A stretch of 42,998 nucleotides of DNA from Thermoactinomyces daqus (GTDB lineage Bacteria; Bacillota; Bacilli; Thermoactinomycetales; Thermoactinomycetaceae). Of the stretch, positions 21,716-30,298 are shown piece after piece (the first letter of the stretch is position 1; each line of letters begins with the position of its first letter). Below the pieces are notes generated by a model. It was given only the letters and a program-made list of their open reading frames with translations, had not been told where the DNA came from and ran no database searches. Where the stretch lies: NCBI RefSeq assembly GCF_000763315.1, contig NZ_JPST01000018.1, positions 1 to 42,998 on the forward strand, written 5' to 3'. Made by a program: the position numbers and the translations under genes.

Positions 21716-23105
21716 TTGGTCCGCCCTCGAAATGGAAATGGTTCGTCATGACTATTCCGTTTACATCGAATATGTTCATTACGGGCAGTATATCCCCTCT
21801 CGCCATTCCGATCTCATTTGCAAGAAACTTGAACAGGTGGAAAGGGGCGAAGTGGATCGTCTAATGATCTTTATGCCTCCGCGCCACTCCAAGTCGATGA
21901 CCGTTTCGGAAACATTTCCTTCCTGGTTCATCGGGAGAAATCCCGAAAGACGTGTCATCTTAACCTCTTATGGGGAAACGTTGGCGAGGAAATTCGGAAG
22001 AGCGAACAAACATAAAATCGCTGAGTTTGGAAAAAAGATTTTTGGAATCGAGTTATCTCAAGACAACAGTTCGGTTACGAACTGGGATATTCAAGGCCAT
22101 CGAGGTGGAATGATTTCCGTCGGCATTGGAGGAGCCATCACCGGTCAAGGTGCGGATCTTCTCATTATTGACGACCCAATCAAGAATAAGCAAGAAGCGG
22201 AATCGGAAACGTACCGGGAAAACATCTGGAATGAATGGCAAAACACGCTCAGAACCCGTTTACAACCCGGAGGAAAAGTGATTTTGATTCAAACCCGATG
22301 GCATGAGGATGATTTAGCTGGTCGGTTACTTCAATTTGAGCCAAGTCGATGGGAAATTCTTTTGTTGCCAGCGGTCTGTGAGAATGAAAATGACCCCCTT
22401 GCCAGGGCGATTGGGGAACCGTTATGGCCGGAGTACGGGTTCGATGAGAAATGGGTGGAAGAAACAAGACAATCCGTTGGTTCCCAAACATGGGCGGCTC
22501 TGTTTCAACAAAGACCTTCCCCCGCAGAAGGAGCGATATTGAAACGGAAGTGGTGGAAGTATTATCGCCAATTGCCAAACCGATTTGATGAGGTTATCCA
22601 GTCATGGGATTGTACTTTTAAGGATAAGAAAGATAGCGACTATGTGGTCGGACAAGTATGGGGACGGATCGGAGCAGACAAATATTTGATCGATCAGGTT
22701 CGGGGGCAAATGGATTTACCGGCAACGATGCAGGCGATTCGGGGATTATCTGCCAAACATCCGTATGCCTATACCAAACTGATTGAAGATAAAGCGAACG
22801 GCCCAGCAGTGATTCAAATGCTTCAACACGAGATTCCGGGACTGATACCGGTGAATCCTGAAGGTGGAAAGGAATCCCGAGCGGCAGCCGCTTCCGTTGA
22901 CTTGGAAGCGGGGAACGTATTTATTCCCGAACCAAGTATTGCCCCGTGGATTCATGACTTTGTGGAGGAGTGTGCGGCCTTTCCCAATGGGAAAAACGAT
23001 GACCAAGTGGACGCTTTTTCTCAGGCCATGATCCGGTTCCGACAGTTTGAAGCGCCCGAACATGTGGTGTTGCCTACAATTAAAGGATGGACCATGAGGG
23101 GATGA
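21687..23105 (+). CDS. terL: Terminase large subunit
   Basis: ATP-driven DNA packaging motor and nuclease, 472 residues. The ATG at 21687 behind CGGAGAG overlaps terS; the longer frame starts inside terS. The ATPase part has a variant Walker A MPPRHSKSM, Walker B LLIIDDP with KNKQEAES, and the coupling motif IQTRWHEDDL. The RNase H-like nuclease shows IQSWDCTFKDKKDSDYVV, LIEDKANGPAVI and the terminal acidic pair in NDDQVDAFSQAM. All catalytic acids seem present. Confidence 0.95.
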   Translation: MNLNEWNQIDWSALEMEMVRHDYSVYIEYVHYGQYIPSRHSDLICKKLEQVERGEVDRLMIFMPPRHSKSMTVSETFPSWFIGRNPERRVILTSYGETLARKFGRANKHKIAEFGKKIFGIELSQDNSSVTNWDIQGHRGGMISVGIGGAITGQGADLLIIDDPIKNKQEAESETYRENIWNEWQNTLRTRLQPGGKVILIQTRWHEDDLAGRLLQFEPSRWEILLLPAVCENENDPLARAIGEPLWPEYGFDEKWVEETRQSVGSQTWAALFQQRPSPAEGAILKRKWWKYYRQLPNRFDEVIQSWDCTFKDKKDSDYVVGQVWGRIGADKYLIDQVRGQMDLPATMQAIRGLSAKHPYAYTKLIEDKANGPAVIQMLQHEIPGLIPVNPEGGKESRAAAASVDLEAGNVFIPEPSIAPWIHDFVEECAAFPNGKNDDQVDAFSQAMIRFRQFEAPEHVVLPTIKGWTMRG

Positions 23106-23109
23106 AGAA

Positions 23110-25341
23110 GTGTGGATCATCGAAAAATGGAAATTATGGCGGGTCAGAAGACAGGTAAGGAAGTATTTTGCCGACCTTCGGCAATCACTGACGAAGCGTT
23201 TGGAAGGCGGTCGCCAGATTGGAGATCGATGGGAGAAGCAGTTTGGTTGGTATGATGGATTGATTAAGCGGGATGAGTTGCGCCAGAAGAATATCATAGA
23301 AACGCTGAGGCTGATTCGTGACATTAATCCAGACGCAAGTATGGCGATCTGGAATTTTTTACGCCTGTCGAACCAAGGGCATACGCTGGAATGTGTAAAA
23401 CCAACGGGATCGCCAGATAAAACAGGGCTGGCCTATTTGAATGATTTGTCGAGGAGAATAGGGAAGCTTTATGCCGGAGGAACGGATCAACTGGTGAATG
23501 TATTGAATCTGTCCGGATTTACCCAGGGAGCATTGGCGTTAGAGATAGAGTTAAATGAAAAGCTGGATGATGTGGTGGATTTCCATGCGATCGATCCTTC
23601 CTCCCTAGATTTTAGACGGAACGAAGTTGGGGAAGTCGAATTGGTACAACGACAATCGGATGGGACATACAAGGTATTGAACCAGGAACAGATATTTTAC
23701 TATCCGATTGACCCGGATATTGGTGATCCCTATGGCCGTAGCCCAATTCTTCCAATCCTGCAAATCGTATTCTTTCAGGTAGAGGTATTACGGGATCTCA
23801 AAGCGGTTGCCCACCATCAAGGGCATGCACGTTTTGATATTTCCATCGCTGAAAAAGCGATTATGGAAAACTTGCCTCCCTCGATCATCGCACAGGGACC
23901 CGATGCAGTTCGTGCCTTTGTGATGAATTACATCTATGAAATTGAGCAAGGGTTTAAGGATTTACAGCCCGATGATAATTTCTTTCACCCGGATTCGGTT
24001 ACCGTTTCGATGGTAGGCGGAACCAATGGGCAATCGATCGATGTGACGCAAATCATTGATGTAATCAACCAGCAGGTGGTAACAGCGTTGAAGCAACTTC
24101 CAATCCTGCTCGGAAGGAATGAAGGGACGACCGAAACGCATGGCTCTATTCAGTGGCAAATCTATGTTGCCGGGATCGAGTCGATTCGTCGCGGTGTAAA
24201 GCGAATCTTGGAACAGGGATATAATTTAGCACTGCAAATCCAGGGGAGACAAAGTAAGGCGAAAATCACCTTCAACCCCTTGCGAACAACTGATCGGTTA
24301 GCCGAAGCGCAAGCTGAACAGATTGAAACCCAAACGAAAATTGCACAAATTCAACAAGGATGGATCACCAGCGATGAAGCTGCGATGGAAATGGTCGGGC
24401 ATGAAGCAGTGAATGAGCCGCAGATGTCCCCTTCGTCAACGGTGGTCGGGGGCAGGTCACGCCGCATGCAAATCAAGCGTGTGCCTAAAACGCGAAAAGA
24501 GGAGGACGATGAGTTTGTCAATGAGATCCAAACCCCATGGGCGTCCGATGTGGCTCGGTTAACAAGCAAGGCAATAAAGGCAATTGAAGCCCAATTACAA
24601 TCTCAAGTCAAAACTTATGTCCAGCGATTACGGGAGGCGGAGCCAATCCCCACTCGTTTTTTATTGCCGAGACGCGAAGATGACGCTGATCCCTCGTCAG
24701 AGTTTGAAAAGTGGGTCTTGAGCATCATTCTCCATGATGCCGATGTACAGATTGATGACTGGGAAGCATTATTAATGGAATGGATTCAACAGACGGCAGA
24801 AGAAGCTGGAATCGCGACACTATTGGAATTAGAGGTGGAGATGGATTTCGATGCGCGCGATGAGCAATTGCTTCGATGGCTGTCCAATCGGGCTTACGAA
24901 TCGGCAAACCTCCTTCAGCAAACAACCGACCATGAGGTGATCATGGACCTGTGGGATGTGGTAAATGAGGGGGAGTATTCAATCGATAAAGCAGAGGAGG
25001 CACTGCGGAATTCCTTTACCTTTAGCAAAGAACGGGCTAAAACGATTGCCCGAACGGAAATGATTTCTGCGGCAAGGGCCGGGCAATTTTATGCGGATAA
25101 ACAATCGGGGATTGTCGTAGGCAAAGAGTGGTTTGCGGCCCATCAACCGGAGCGGACTCGGCCCTGGCATTTGGAGGCCGATGGTCAAATCAAGCAGCTG
25201 GATGAGCCATTTGTGGTAAATGGGGAAAAGCTAATGTTTCCGGGTGATACATCTCTTGGAGCAACGGCAGATAATATCGTGAACTGTCGTTGCGGCTACT
25301 TTCGGATACTGGAGGGGGGAGAGAAAGGGGTGAATAAATGA
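23110..25341 (+). CDS. Portal protein fused to a Mu gpF/SPP1 gp7-like minor head domain
   Basis: The product is 743 residues, longer than a usual portal (about 450-520). A GTG start follows GAGGGGATGAAGAA. Residues about 1-430 are portal-like (INPDASMAIWNFLRLSNQGH, FHAIDPSSLDFRRNEVGEVE, YPIDPDIGDPYGRSPILPIL, LPILLGRNEGTTETHGSIQW). After a charged linker the last about 150 residues are a minor head domain: FSKERAKTIARTEMISAARA, FAAHQPERTRPWHLEADGQI, and DNIVNCRCGYFRI, the usual ending of PF04233-type proteins. In SPP1 these are two genes; here one reading frame covers both without a stop. Confidence 0.85.
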   Translation: MWIIEKWKLWRVRRQVRKYFADLRQSLTKRLEGGRQIGDRWEKQFGWYDGLIKRDELRQKNIIETLRLIRDINPDASMAIWNFLRLSNQGHTLECVKPTGSPDKTGLAYLNDLSRRIGKLYAGGTDQLVNVLNLSGFTQGALALEIELNEKLDDVVDFHAIDPSSLDFRRNEVGEVELVQRQSDGTYKVLNQEQIFYYPIDPDIGDPYGRSPILPILQIVFFQVEVLRDLKAVAHHQGHARFDISIAEKAIMENLPPSIIAQGPDAVRAFVMNYIYEIEQGFKDLQPDDNFFHPDSVTVSMVGGTNGQSIDVTQIIDVINQQVVTALKQLPILLGRNEGTTETHGSIQWQIYVAGIESIRRGVKRILEQGYNLALQIQGRQSKAKITFNPLRTTDRLAEAQAEQIETQTKIAQIQQGWITSDEAAMEMVGHEAVNEPQMSPSSTVVGGRSRRMQIKRVPKTRKEEDDEFVNEIQTPWASDVARLTSKAIKAIEAQLQSQVKTYVQRLREAEPIPTRFLLPRREDDADPSSEFEKWVLSIILHDADVQIDDWEALLMEWIQQTAEEAGIATLLELEVEMDFDARDEQLLRWLSNRAYESANLLQQTTDHEVIMDLWDVVNEGEYSIDKAEEALRNSFTFSKERAKTIARTEMISAARAGQFYADKQSGIVVGKEWFAAHQPERTRPWHLEADGQIKQLDEPFVVNGEKLMFPGDTSLGATADNIVNCRCGYFRILEGGEKGVNK

Positions 25342-26528
25342 GCCAGCAAGCAAACCTTCTCCATTTGCCTGTTCGATTGATAGGGGAAAATCGGGAGATG
25401 GATTTGGATTTGATTAACCGCCATACGCTGGAGCCGGTGACAGCGGAAGAAGTCTTTACCTTTTCGGGTATTTGCTCCAATGATCAGCCAGACGCTTATT
25501 TTACCCGGATGGATACGTCTACCACGCTTCGGAATTATGTCGAGGATCTTCAAACCGGGGTCAGCCTTCAAGAATCCCATGATATTACACGGAATCCCTA
25601 TGGGCGAAGTTATCACGGTGAACTCATTTCGACGGAAGAGGGTGGACATGCAGTTCGAGGTTACTGGTATATTATCCGAGATTTGCACATCAACGGAGCC
25701 AATACCAACGATATGATTCGCGCGATCCAAACAGGAGTGATCAGAGATTTGTCCGTTGGTTTCGGGGGCTCCGACATGTGGTACCGCTGTGGGTCGTGTG
25801 GTCGGAACCTTTGGGATTGGGAATGTCACCATATCCCTGGACTTGAGGATGAAGAAGGTCAGATCAATTTTGCATGGGTGATGGATGCAAAATTAAGGGA
25901 AGTATCAACGGTTTATAAAGGAGCCACACCGGGAGCCTATATCGAGAAAGCACGCGAATATGTGTCACAGGGGCAATTGTCCCAACAGAATATTGCTCGC
26001 TTGGAGCGCCAGTACCATGTCCGGCTGGACGATGGGCAGCGCTCTTTTTTTATATCTCAAAAAGGGAGTGAACAGACAGTGAATCTATTGGAACAGCTGC
26101 GGCAAGCGATTCAGGAAAACAAGATCGAAAAAAATCGGGTGTACGACATCCTTTCGGAAGGAGAGCCTTTCCGCCAATCTGACGATATTGCACTAAGAAA
26201 TGAGTTGGGTGATTACGCCACCGTCGAGGGAGTGCGCCAATTGAAACAAGAGGTCCGGATGGGACGTGCCTATCTGGCGGATTCGATCGATCAAGCGGTA
26301 AAGGCTCGGATTCGTGCCTTTGGGGATAGCTTTGATGCGGAGAATTACCGCTCCATGCTGCTGAAACTAAATGATCTGGATTCCGTGAAAGAAGAAATCC
26401 GTTTGTACGAACAGATGGTAAAACAGCGGTTTACACCCGGTCGCCAGACAGAGCCTGAACTGATTCATAGTCAGTCTGCGGCGCGAGCATCGGATTTTAA
26501 GCGTGAAAACATCTTTGATAAGGAGTGA
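25338..26528 (+). CDS. Prohead protease with C-terminal scaffold
   Basis: A 396-residue capsid maturation protein. The N-terminal 240 residues look like an HK97/XkdF-type serine protease: LQESHDITRNPYGRSYHGEL would hold the catalytic His, and GVIRDLSVGFGG the Ser. An inserted Cys cluster YRCGSCGRNLWDWECHH follows directly after. From about residue 248 the protein becomes a helical scaffold (VNLLEQLRQAIQENKIEKNR, LKQEVRMGRAYLADSI). A good internal start there would give the scaffold alone. It overlaps the portal stop (ATGA) and precedes the decoration and capsid genes, the classical order. Confidence 0.8.
   Translation: MSQQANLLHLPVRLIGENREMDLDLINRHTLEPVTAEEVFTFSGICSNDQPDAYFTRMDTSTTLRNYVEDLQTGVSLQESHDITRNPYGRSYHGELISTEEGGHAVRGYWYIIRDLHINGANTNDMIRAIQTGVIRDLSVGFGGSDMWYRCGSCGRNLWDWECHHIPGLEDEEGQINFAWVMDAKLREVSTVYKGATPGAYIEKAREYVSQGQLSQQNIARLERQYHVRLDDGQRSFFISQKGSEQTVNLLEQLRQAIQENKIEKNRVYDILSEGEPFRQSDDIALRNELGDYATVEGVRQLKQEVRMGRAYLADSIDQAVKARIRAFGDSFDAENYRSMLLKLNDLDSVKEEIRLYEQMVKQRFTPGRQTEPELIHSQSAARASDFKRENIFDKE
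26079..26528 (+). CDS. Nested scaffold protein (internal start)
   Basis: GTG at 26079, in the protease frame, is preceded by AAAGGGAGTG at 26061-26070. It would yield a 149-residue scaffold identical to the C-terminus of the protease protein, like Nu3 within lambda C. The position coincides with the boundary between protease and helical region. The start is inferred from the binding site only. Confidence 0.5.
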   Translation: MNLLEQLRQAIQENKIEKNRVYDILSEGEPFRQSDDIALRNELGDYATVEGVRQLKQEVRMGRAYLADSIDQAVKARIRAFGDSFDAENYRSMLLKLNDLDSVKEEIRLYEQMVKQRFTPGRQTEPELIHSQSAARASDFKRENIFDKE

Positions 26529-26534
26529 GGTTTC

Positions 26535-26933
26535 ATGTATGGAACGCGCGTAGGCGGAGTCACGCCACATGCATATGGTTTGCAAGTGACCGTTCTGGTT
26601 CCAAGTGCAACCCCTACACAGCCGGTGAATGAAGGGGATTTACTCAAGTTGATTACGACCGCTCCTTATAGTGCGGCACCATGTGCAGATGGAGATCCAG
26701 TTCAATTAAAGGCCATCCACGGTGGAGTAACCGATGATACGACGCCTGTGGGTTGCCATTTATATGGGTTTTCCCGTGTAGACAAATTCAAATTTACAGG
26801 GGCTGAACCCACGATCGGTGCATCCGTGGTCGCTGCCGGAAATGGCGTTGTAAAGGTTTCTCCGGAAAACAATGGGACGTTTGTACTCTTTGTGGACTCG
26901 AGTAGGAATATTGTCGAAGTCGCCATGCCTTAA
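26535..26933 (+). CDS. Head decoration-like protein
   Basis: A 132-residue strand-rich, Gly/Val/Thr-rich protein (GLQVTVLVPSATPTQPVNEG, GASVVAAGNGVVKVSPENNG) with a short spacing to the capsid gene and an AAGGAGTGAGG binding site. Position between protease/scaffold and major capsid, size and composition fit a capsid-stabilising decoration protein. No specific family is claimed. Confidence 0.65.
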   Translation: MYGTRVGGVTPHAYGLQVTVLVPSATPTQPVNEGDLLKLITTAPYSAAPCADGDPVQLKAIHGGVTDDTTPVGCHLYGFSRVDKFKFTGAEPTIGASVVAAGNGVVKVSPENNGTFVLFVDSSRNIVEVAMP

Positions 26934-26949
26934 AAAGGAGGATGGATCA

Positions 26950-27990
26950 ATGGGAATCTTGGTAAGGAATCATTGTGGGAAGAATGTCGAGCTGAAAACG
27001 GGGTCATCATTAATTGCCCATTTAAAGGAGCGATATAAGCGAACCGATTCCTATGCCGTGAATCGTTATTTAGAAGCAGAGCAAGTTCAACTGAACGAAG
27101 TGTTCCGGGCATTTGGAATCGAGGACATCGGAAAGGTCCAAGTTCGCACGGTGCTGCAGAATGACGGCATGAAGCCCCTTTTCAATGCGGCGATCGAAGA
27201 TGGCTTGCGAATGGGGTTTGAGAAGGAATCCAACTGGCAAGTGCTGGTGGCGGATACGGTGGATGCCACCAAAATGGCCCAAGAATGGTATTTTCTCGAC
27301 TATGATGAGGATGAAGTCGCCCTGCGTGAAATTGGGCAAGGAGCTCCGATTCCAGTTGGTATTCTCAAGGTTGGAGATCAATCGATCCGACTGCATAAAC
27401 GAGGACGTGGCATTGAATGGACCGATGAAGCGAAAGACATGAATATTAAACTGGTATCCCTGTTTCTGATGAAAGTAGGGAAAAAGCTGGGGCGCGATTA
27501 TGAAAATACGGCGATTTACCGGTTGTTGAATGGTTATTTTCCGGACGGTTCAGATTCCCCGCCTGTAATTGGCGTAAAGACCGCCAACAACCTGACCATC
27601 GGGGATTTGTTTTATGCAGCCATGTATATGGAAGAAGAGCTGGGCTACAACGTAAAACGGCTCGTTATGAATCGCAAGATGGCTTCTTCGATTGCTGAGT
27701 TGAAAAACGGCGATGGCAACTACTTATTCATCGATAACTTAAAGAGCGGAGAGTGGCCTTCACCACTGGGAGCACCGATTCATATTACCAATCTTGTTCC
27801 AGATAATCGGATTATCCTCGTGGACACTGCCTTTGCCCTGATCCGCTACTCCTATAAAGAGTTCGGTGTCGAGTTTGAACGGTCGGCGAAGACCCAGTTG
27901 GAGGGTTCCTATGGAACAGAAATATCAGAGTTCGTTCCGTTTGAGAAGAATGCTCGCTTAATTATTACGTTAGACCAACAACGAGCATAA
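26950..27990 (+). CDS. Major capsid protein
   Basis: The 346-residue shell protein begins at the ATG at 26950 behind AAAAGGAGGATGG; an upstream in-frame start lies in the previous gene. It has HK97-fold features: an N-terminal helical arm (LIAHLKERYKRTDSYAVNRY), the spine-helix region and a conserved C-terminus (GAPIHITNLVPDNRIILVDT, YSYKEFGVEFERSAKTQLEG, EFVPFEKNARLIITL). Length and position agree with a siphovirus capsid. Confidence 0.85.
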   Translation: MGILVRNHCGKNVELKTGSSLIAHLKERYKRTDSYAVNRYLEAEQVQLNEVFRAFGIEDIGKVQVRTVLQNDGMKPLFNAAIEDGLRMGFEKESNWQVLVADTVDATKMAQEWYFLDYDEDEVALREIGQGAPIPVGILKVGDQSIRLHKRGRGIEWTDEAKDMNIKLVSLFLMKVGKKLGRDYENTAIYRLLNGYFPDGSDSPPVIGVKTANNLTIGDLFYAAMYMEEELGYNVKRLVMNRKMASSIAELKNGDGNYLFIDNLKSGEWPSPLGAPIHITNLVPDNRIILVDTAFALIRYSYKEFGVEFERSAKTQLEGSYGTEISEFVPFEKNARLIITLDQQRA

Positions 27991-28033
27991 GGGGCATTTG
28001 GAAATCTTCCAGTGTTTCTAACTTAGAACAAGT

Positions 28034-28210
28034 TTACTTCTTATATCGTAAAATTAGGATTACGAGAACGAGGATAATAACTAAAGATAACGTGTTGGTA
28101 ATCAAAAAAGCATATCCTAGACCTTTTGTCGCTAGACTTAGGGCATAAACTTCCATCAGGCTAATACCCAACAAAACCATTAAATAGGATTTTATGTTCA
28201 AATCCTTCAC
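28034..28210 (-). CDS. Small two-helix membrane protein on the opposite strand
   Basis: A 58-residue frame runs against the late operon, between the capsid gene and the next gene. It encodes two hydrophobic segments: SYLMVLLGISLMEVYALSL and GYAFLITNTLSLVIILVLV, the second followed by ILRYKK. The GTG start at 28210 lies inside the hairpin at 28195-28235. The DNA is AT-richer than the flanking phage genes. It may be a moron-type superinfection or membrane protein, or a recently acquired insert. Composition and reading length argue for a real gene, but no homologue is known to me. Confidence 0.45.
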   Translation of the reverse strand: MKDLNIKSYLMVLLGISLMEVYALSLATKGLGYAFLITNTLSLVIILVLVILILRYKK

Positions 28211-28235
28211 GGACTTCGTCCGCCAGATTTGAACA
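28195..28235. repeat. Perfect inverted repeat covering the start of the minus-strand gene
   Basis: TGTTCAAATC (28195-28204) and GATTTGAACA (28226-28235) form a perfect 10-bp stem with an inner CGGAC-TTC-GTCCG hairpin. The GTG start of the minus-strand gene lies within it. It could be a translational switch or the end of an inserted element. The rest of 27991-28366 holds nothing else recognised. Confidence 0.55.
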
Positions 28236-28366
28236 ATCTGTGGTATCCAGCCCAGTGATTAGATAATTCCACCCAATAACTGCATAATAGCAAAAATCAA
28301 TCTACCACTTCTCCCTTCTGGGTTATCCTAAGTCAATTTTACATTAAAAGATTGAAGGGATATGAA

Positions 28367-28537
28367 ATGGCAACCAAAAAAGAAGAGAAAAAGAAAGTGA
28401 GGCTCAAAGATCCTTCTACTCAGTATGGGGAAGGGTCTTTTTCATTGGTTGGGAATCAGGAAAAAGAGTTACCGGATAATCCTTCTCCCGAATTGTTGGC
28501 CCGTATCCGTTCCGGTTTTATTGTGGAAGTGAAATAA
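28367..28537 (+). CDS. Small phage structural-region protein
   Basis: A 56-residue basic protein (ATKKEEKKKVRLKDPSTQYG) ending LPDNPSPELLARIRSGFIVE plus VK. I use the ATG at 28367 behind GAAGGGA. A lysine-rich start with a LARI-type helix is a common small protein after the capsid gene in Firmicutes phages; role unknown. Confidence 0.6.
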   Translation: MATKKEEKKKVRLKDPSTQYGEGSFSLVGNQEKELPDNPSPELLARIRSGFIVEVK

Positions 28538-28540
28538 GAA

Positions 28541-28572
28541 AAAGCCAAGGAGACCAGGAGATCCTTGGCTTT
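28541..28572 (+). terminator. Strong terminator within the late operon
   Basis: AAAGCCAAGGA (28541-28551) pairs perfectly with TCCTTGGCTTT (28562-28572). It sits between head and connector genes, so distal genes need read-through or another promoter; it could also end inserted DNA. The 120 bases that follow, up to 28692, show nothing recognised. Confidence 0.7.
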
Positions 28573-28692
28573 CGAAGTGGAAAGTGGGGTCTTTGTTGCC
28601 CTAGAAGAGATGGTAGGTTGAACAATTTATATAAAGGTGCCACCCGCTAGACACCAGTATAAGCCAACGATGAATCAATTTAAACATGGAGT

Positions 28693-29148
28693 ATGAAGGG
28701 GGGATTTTCCCTGCCTTACATCACAATTCAAGAACTGAGGGAGCGAACTTCGATGGAGGAAGTAGCAGTGCTTCCTGACGAGAAACTCCAGCTATATCTT
28801 GATCGAGCCACAGCCTGGATACATCGTATGGCTCAGAGAAAATTTTACAATGAGACTGATCCGGATCTCCTAACTGATCTTAAAACAGCGAGTGTGCTAC
28901 TGGTGGAATACCTGTGGGTTCAGGATCATAACGAAGGAAAAGAGCAGGTCATGAGTGGGATCAAGCAAGAAAGTATCGGTTCTTACTCCTATACACTGAA
29001 GGATGATACCGGTGAGGAATCGGGACTGACCGGGATGAAGGAACTGGATTCCATCTTGCAATCCCTGATCCCGAAGCCACTCGCGACAGGGATGTTTTTC
29101 TCGGTATCTGGACCATCAAGGGTGGAGAAGAAATGCGAATGGAAATGA
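28693..29148 (+). CDS. Head-tail connector protein
   Basis: About 150 residues, gp6/YqbG-like connector: ITIQELRERTSMEEVAVLPD, LQLYLDRATAWIHRMAQRKF, DLKTASVLLVEYLWVQDHNE, then the typical IGSYSYTLKDDTGEESGLTG. The start is unclear. The ATG at 28693 has a weak site, and GAAGGGGGG lies just after it, so translation may begin slightly downstream. It opens the connector cassette. Confidence 0.8.
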   Translation: MKGGFSLPYITIQELRERTSMEEVAVLPDEKLQLYLDRATAWIHRMAQRKFYNETDPDLLTDLKTASVLLVEYLWVQDHNEGKEQVMSGIKQESIGSYSYTLKDDTGEESGLTGMKELDSILQSLIPKPLATGMFFSVSGPSRVEKKCEWK

Positions 29149-29510
29149 ATTTTATCCATCAGTGCACGTTGGTAAGTCAAGGGCAACAAACAGGAGTTGA
29201 TCCTTACGGTCGTCCGATTTTTGAAGAGGTTTTGAAGCCGGACGTTCCTTGCAGAGTGGACCAATTCAATGAAGAGGCGCGGTGGGATGATTTTGGCTTC
29301 GAGTATGGGGTAAGCTATGTTTTATTTTTAGGGCCAGACCTAATTTTAAATGAATCGATGAAAGTAAGAGATATCAAGGATAAAGAGGGCCGATTGGTTT
29401 TTCCAGGTCTTTTTTTGTTTCAGCGAATCCGGCCTGTCTTTGACCGTAAAGGGCTTCATCATTATGAGGTGTTTCTGAAGAAAGAGGGAGATCAGGATGG
29501 CGAAAAGTGA
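29133..29510 (+). CDS. Head closure / joining protein
   Basis: The 125-residue product overlaps the connector gene and starts at an ATG behind GGTGGAGAAG. It is strand-rich (YGVSYVLFLGPDLILNESMK, GRLVFPGLFLFQRIRPVFDR). Position and size match YqbH/XkdH-type head closure proteins. The call depends on synteny more than on motifs. Confidence 0.65.
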   Translation: MRMEMNFIHQCTLVSQGQQTGVDPYGRPIFEEVLKPDVPCRVDQFNEEARWDDFGFEYGVSYVLFLGPDLILNESMKVRDIKDKEGRLVFPGLFLFQRIRPVFDRKGLHHYEVFLKKEGDQDGEK

Positions 29511-29940
29511 GATATCCTTTAAAGTTCAAATCGATGCCAATACCTATGATTTTTTTAAGAAGGAATCCCCTCAAAAGTTAAAGGAGGCTCGCCAAAAAGC
29601 GGTCGAAGCGGCCGGGATGGTTTGGTCAGACGAAGCGAAGCGGATTATCCGCGATGAAGATCATATTGACACGGGCCTTTATATCAACAGCATTGGCTAT
29701 CGAACCTCTTTTCCACCAAGGCATAAGAGTGGTCGGGGCGTTCGTGAAGTGACCGAAGAAGATATCGTTTATGAGTTGGAGGAAAGGGAGGATGTCACTA
29801 GATTGGCTATTGGCTCCAATGTTTCCTATGCAAGTGAATTGGAAAAAAGGTATCACATCATGGCAAAAGCTTTAGATCAAGGAGAATCAAGAATGAAACA
29901 AGTGGTGGAGTTTCAAGTGAGGAAGGTGCTGGGCAATTGA
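29497..29940 (+). CDS. HK97 gp10-like tail-head joining protein
   Basis: A 147-residue protein with the HK97 gp10/XkdI layout: an N-terminal strand, a helix (LKEARQKAVEAAGMVWSDEA), HIDTGLYINSIGYR, and IGSNVSYASELEKRYHIMAK near the end. The start follows GAGGGAGATCAGG. It overlaps both neighbours. Confidence 0.75.
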   Translation: MAKSEISFKVQIDANTYDFFKKESPQKLKEARQKAVEAAGMVWSDEAKRIIRDEDHIDTGLYINSIGYRTSFPPRHKSGRGVREVTEEDIVYELEEREDVTRLAIGSNVSYASELEKRYHIMAKALDQGESRMKQVVEFQVRKVLGN

Positions 29941-30293
29941 TCCAGTATGTTGATCCGATTCCACCGATTGTCACGTTTCTTTCCGTTCGGTTGAATGGGA
30001 TTTCGGTCTATGGCAACATCGCGAAGAACCCCGTTTTGCCTGCATTGATCGTCAAAAGTGCAGGGGGATCGGGGTTTTCCCGTATCCAGTTATTAGCCAG
30101 GGCCGAAAAAGATTTTGAAGCGATGGAGTTGCTCATTCAAACCATGATGCTGTTGGAGCAGTACGCGAATCAAATCCAGGGCATCCGGGTTACTTGGTGC
30201 GGGCGGGAAAGTAATCCGCTTCCCTCGGTGGATCAGGATACCGGAACACCGGAGGCTTGGTGTTACATGAGGCTGGAACACGTGGAAGGGTGA
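29937..30293 (+). CDS. Tail terminator-like protein
   Basis: A 118-residue protein whose TTG start overlaps the previous stop (TTGA). A strand-helix pattern (PALIVKSAGGSGFSRIQLLA, ELLIQTMMLLEQYANQIQGI) and an ending PSVDQDTGTPEAWCYMRLEH is usual for tail completion proteins just before the tail tube gene. Confidence 0.65.
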   Translation: MIQYVDPIPPIVTFLSVRLNGISVYGNIAKNPVLPALIVKSAGGSGFSRIQLLARAEKDFEAMELLIQTMMLLEQYANQIQGIRVTWCGRESNPLPSVDQDTGTPEAWCYMRLEHVEG

Positions 30294-30298
30294 GGGGA

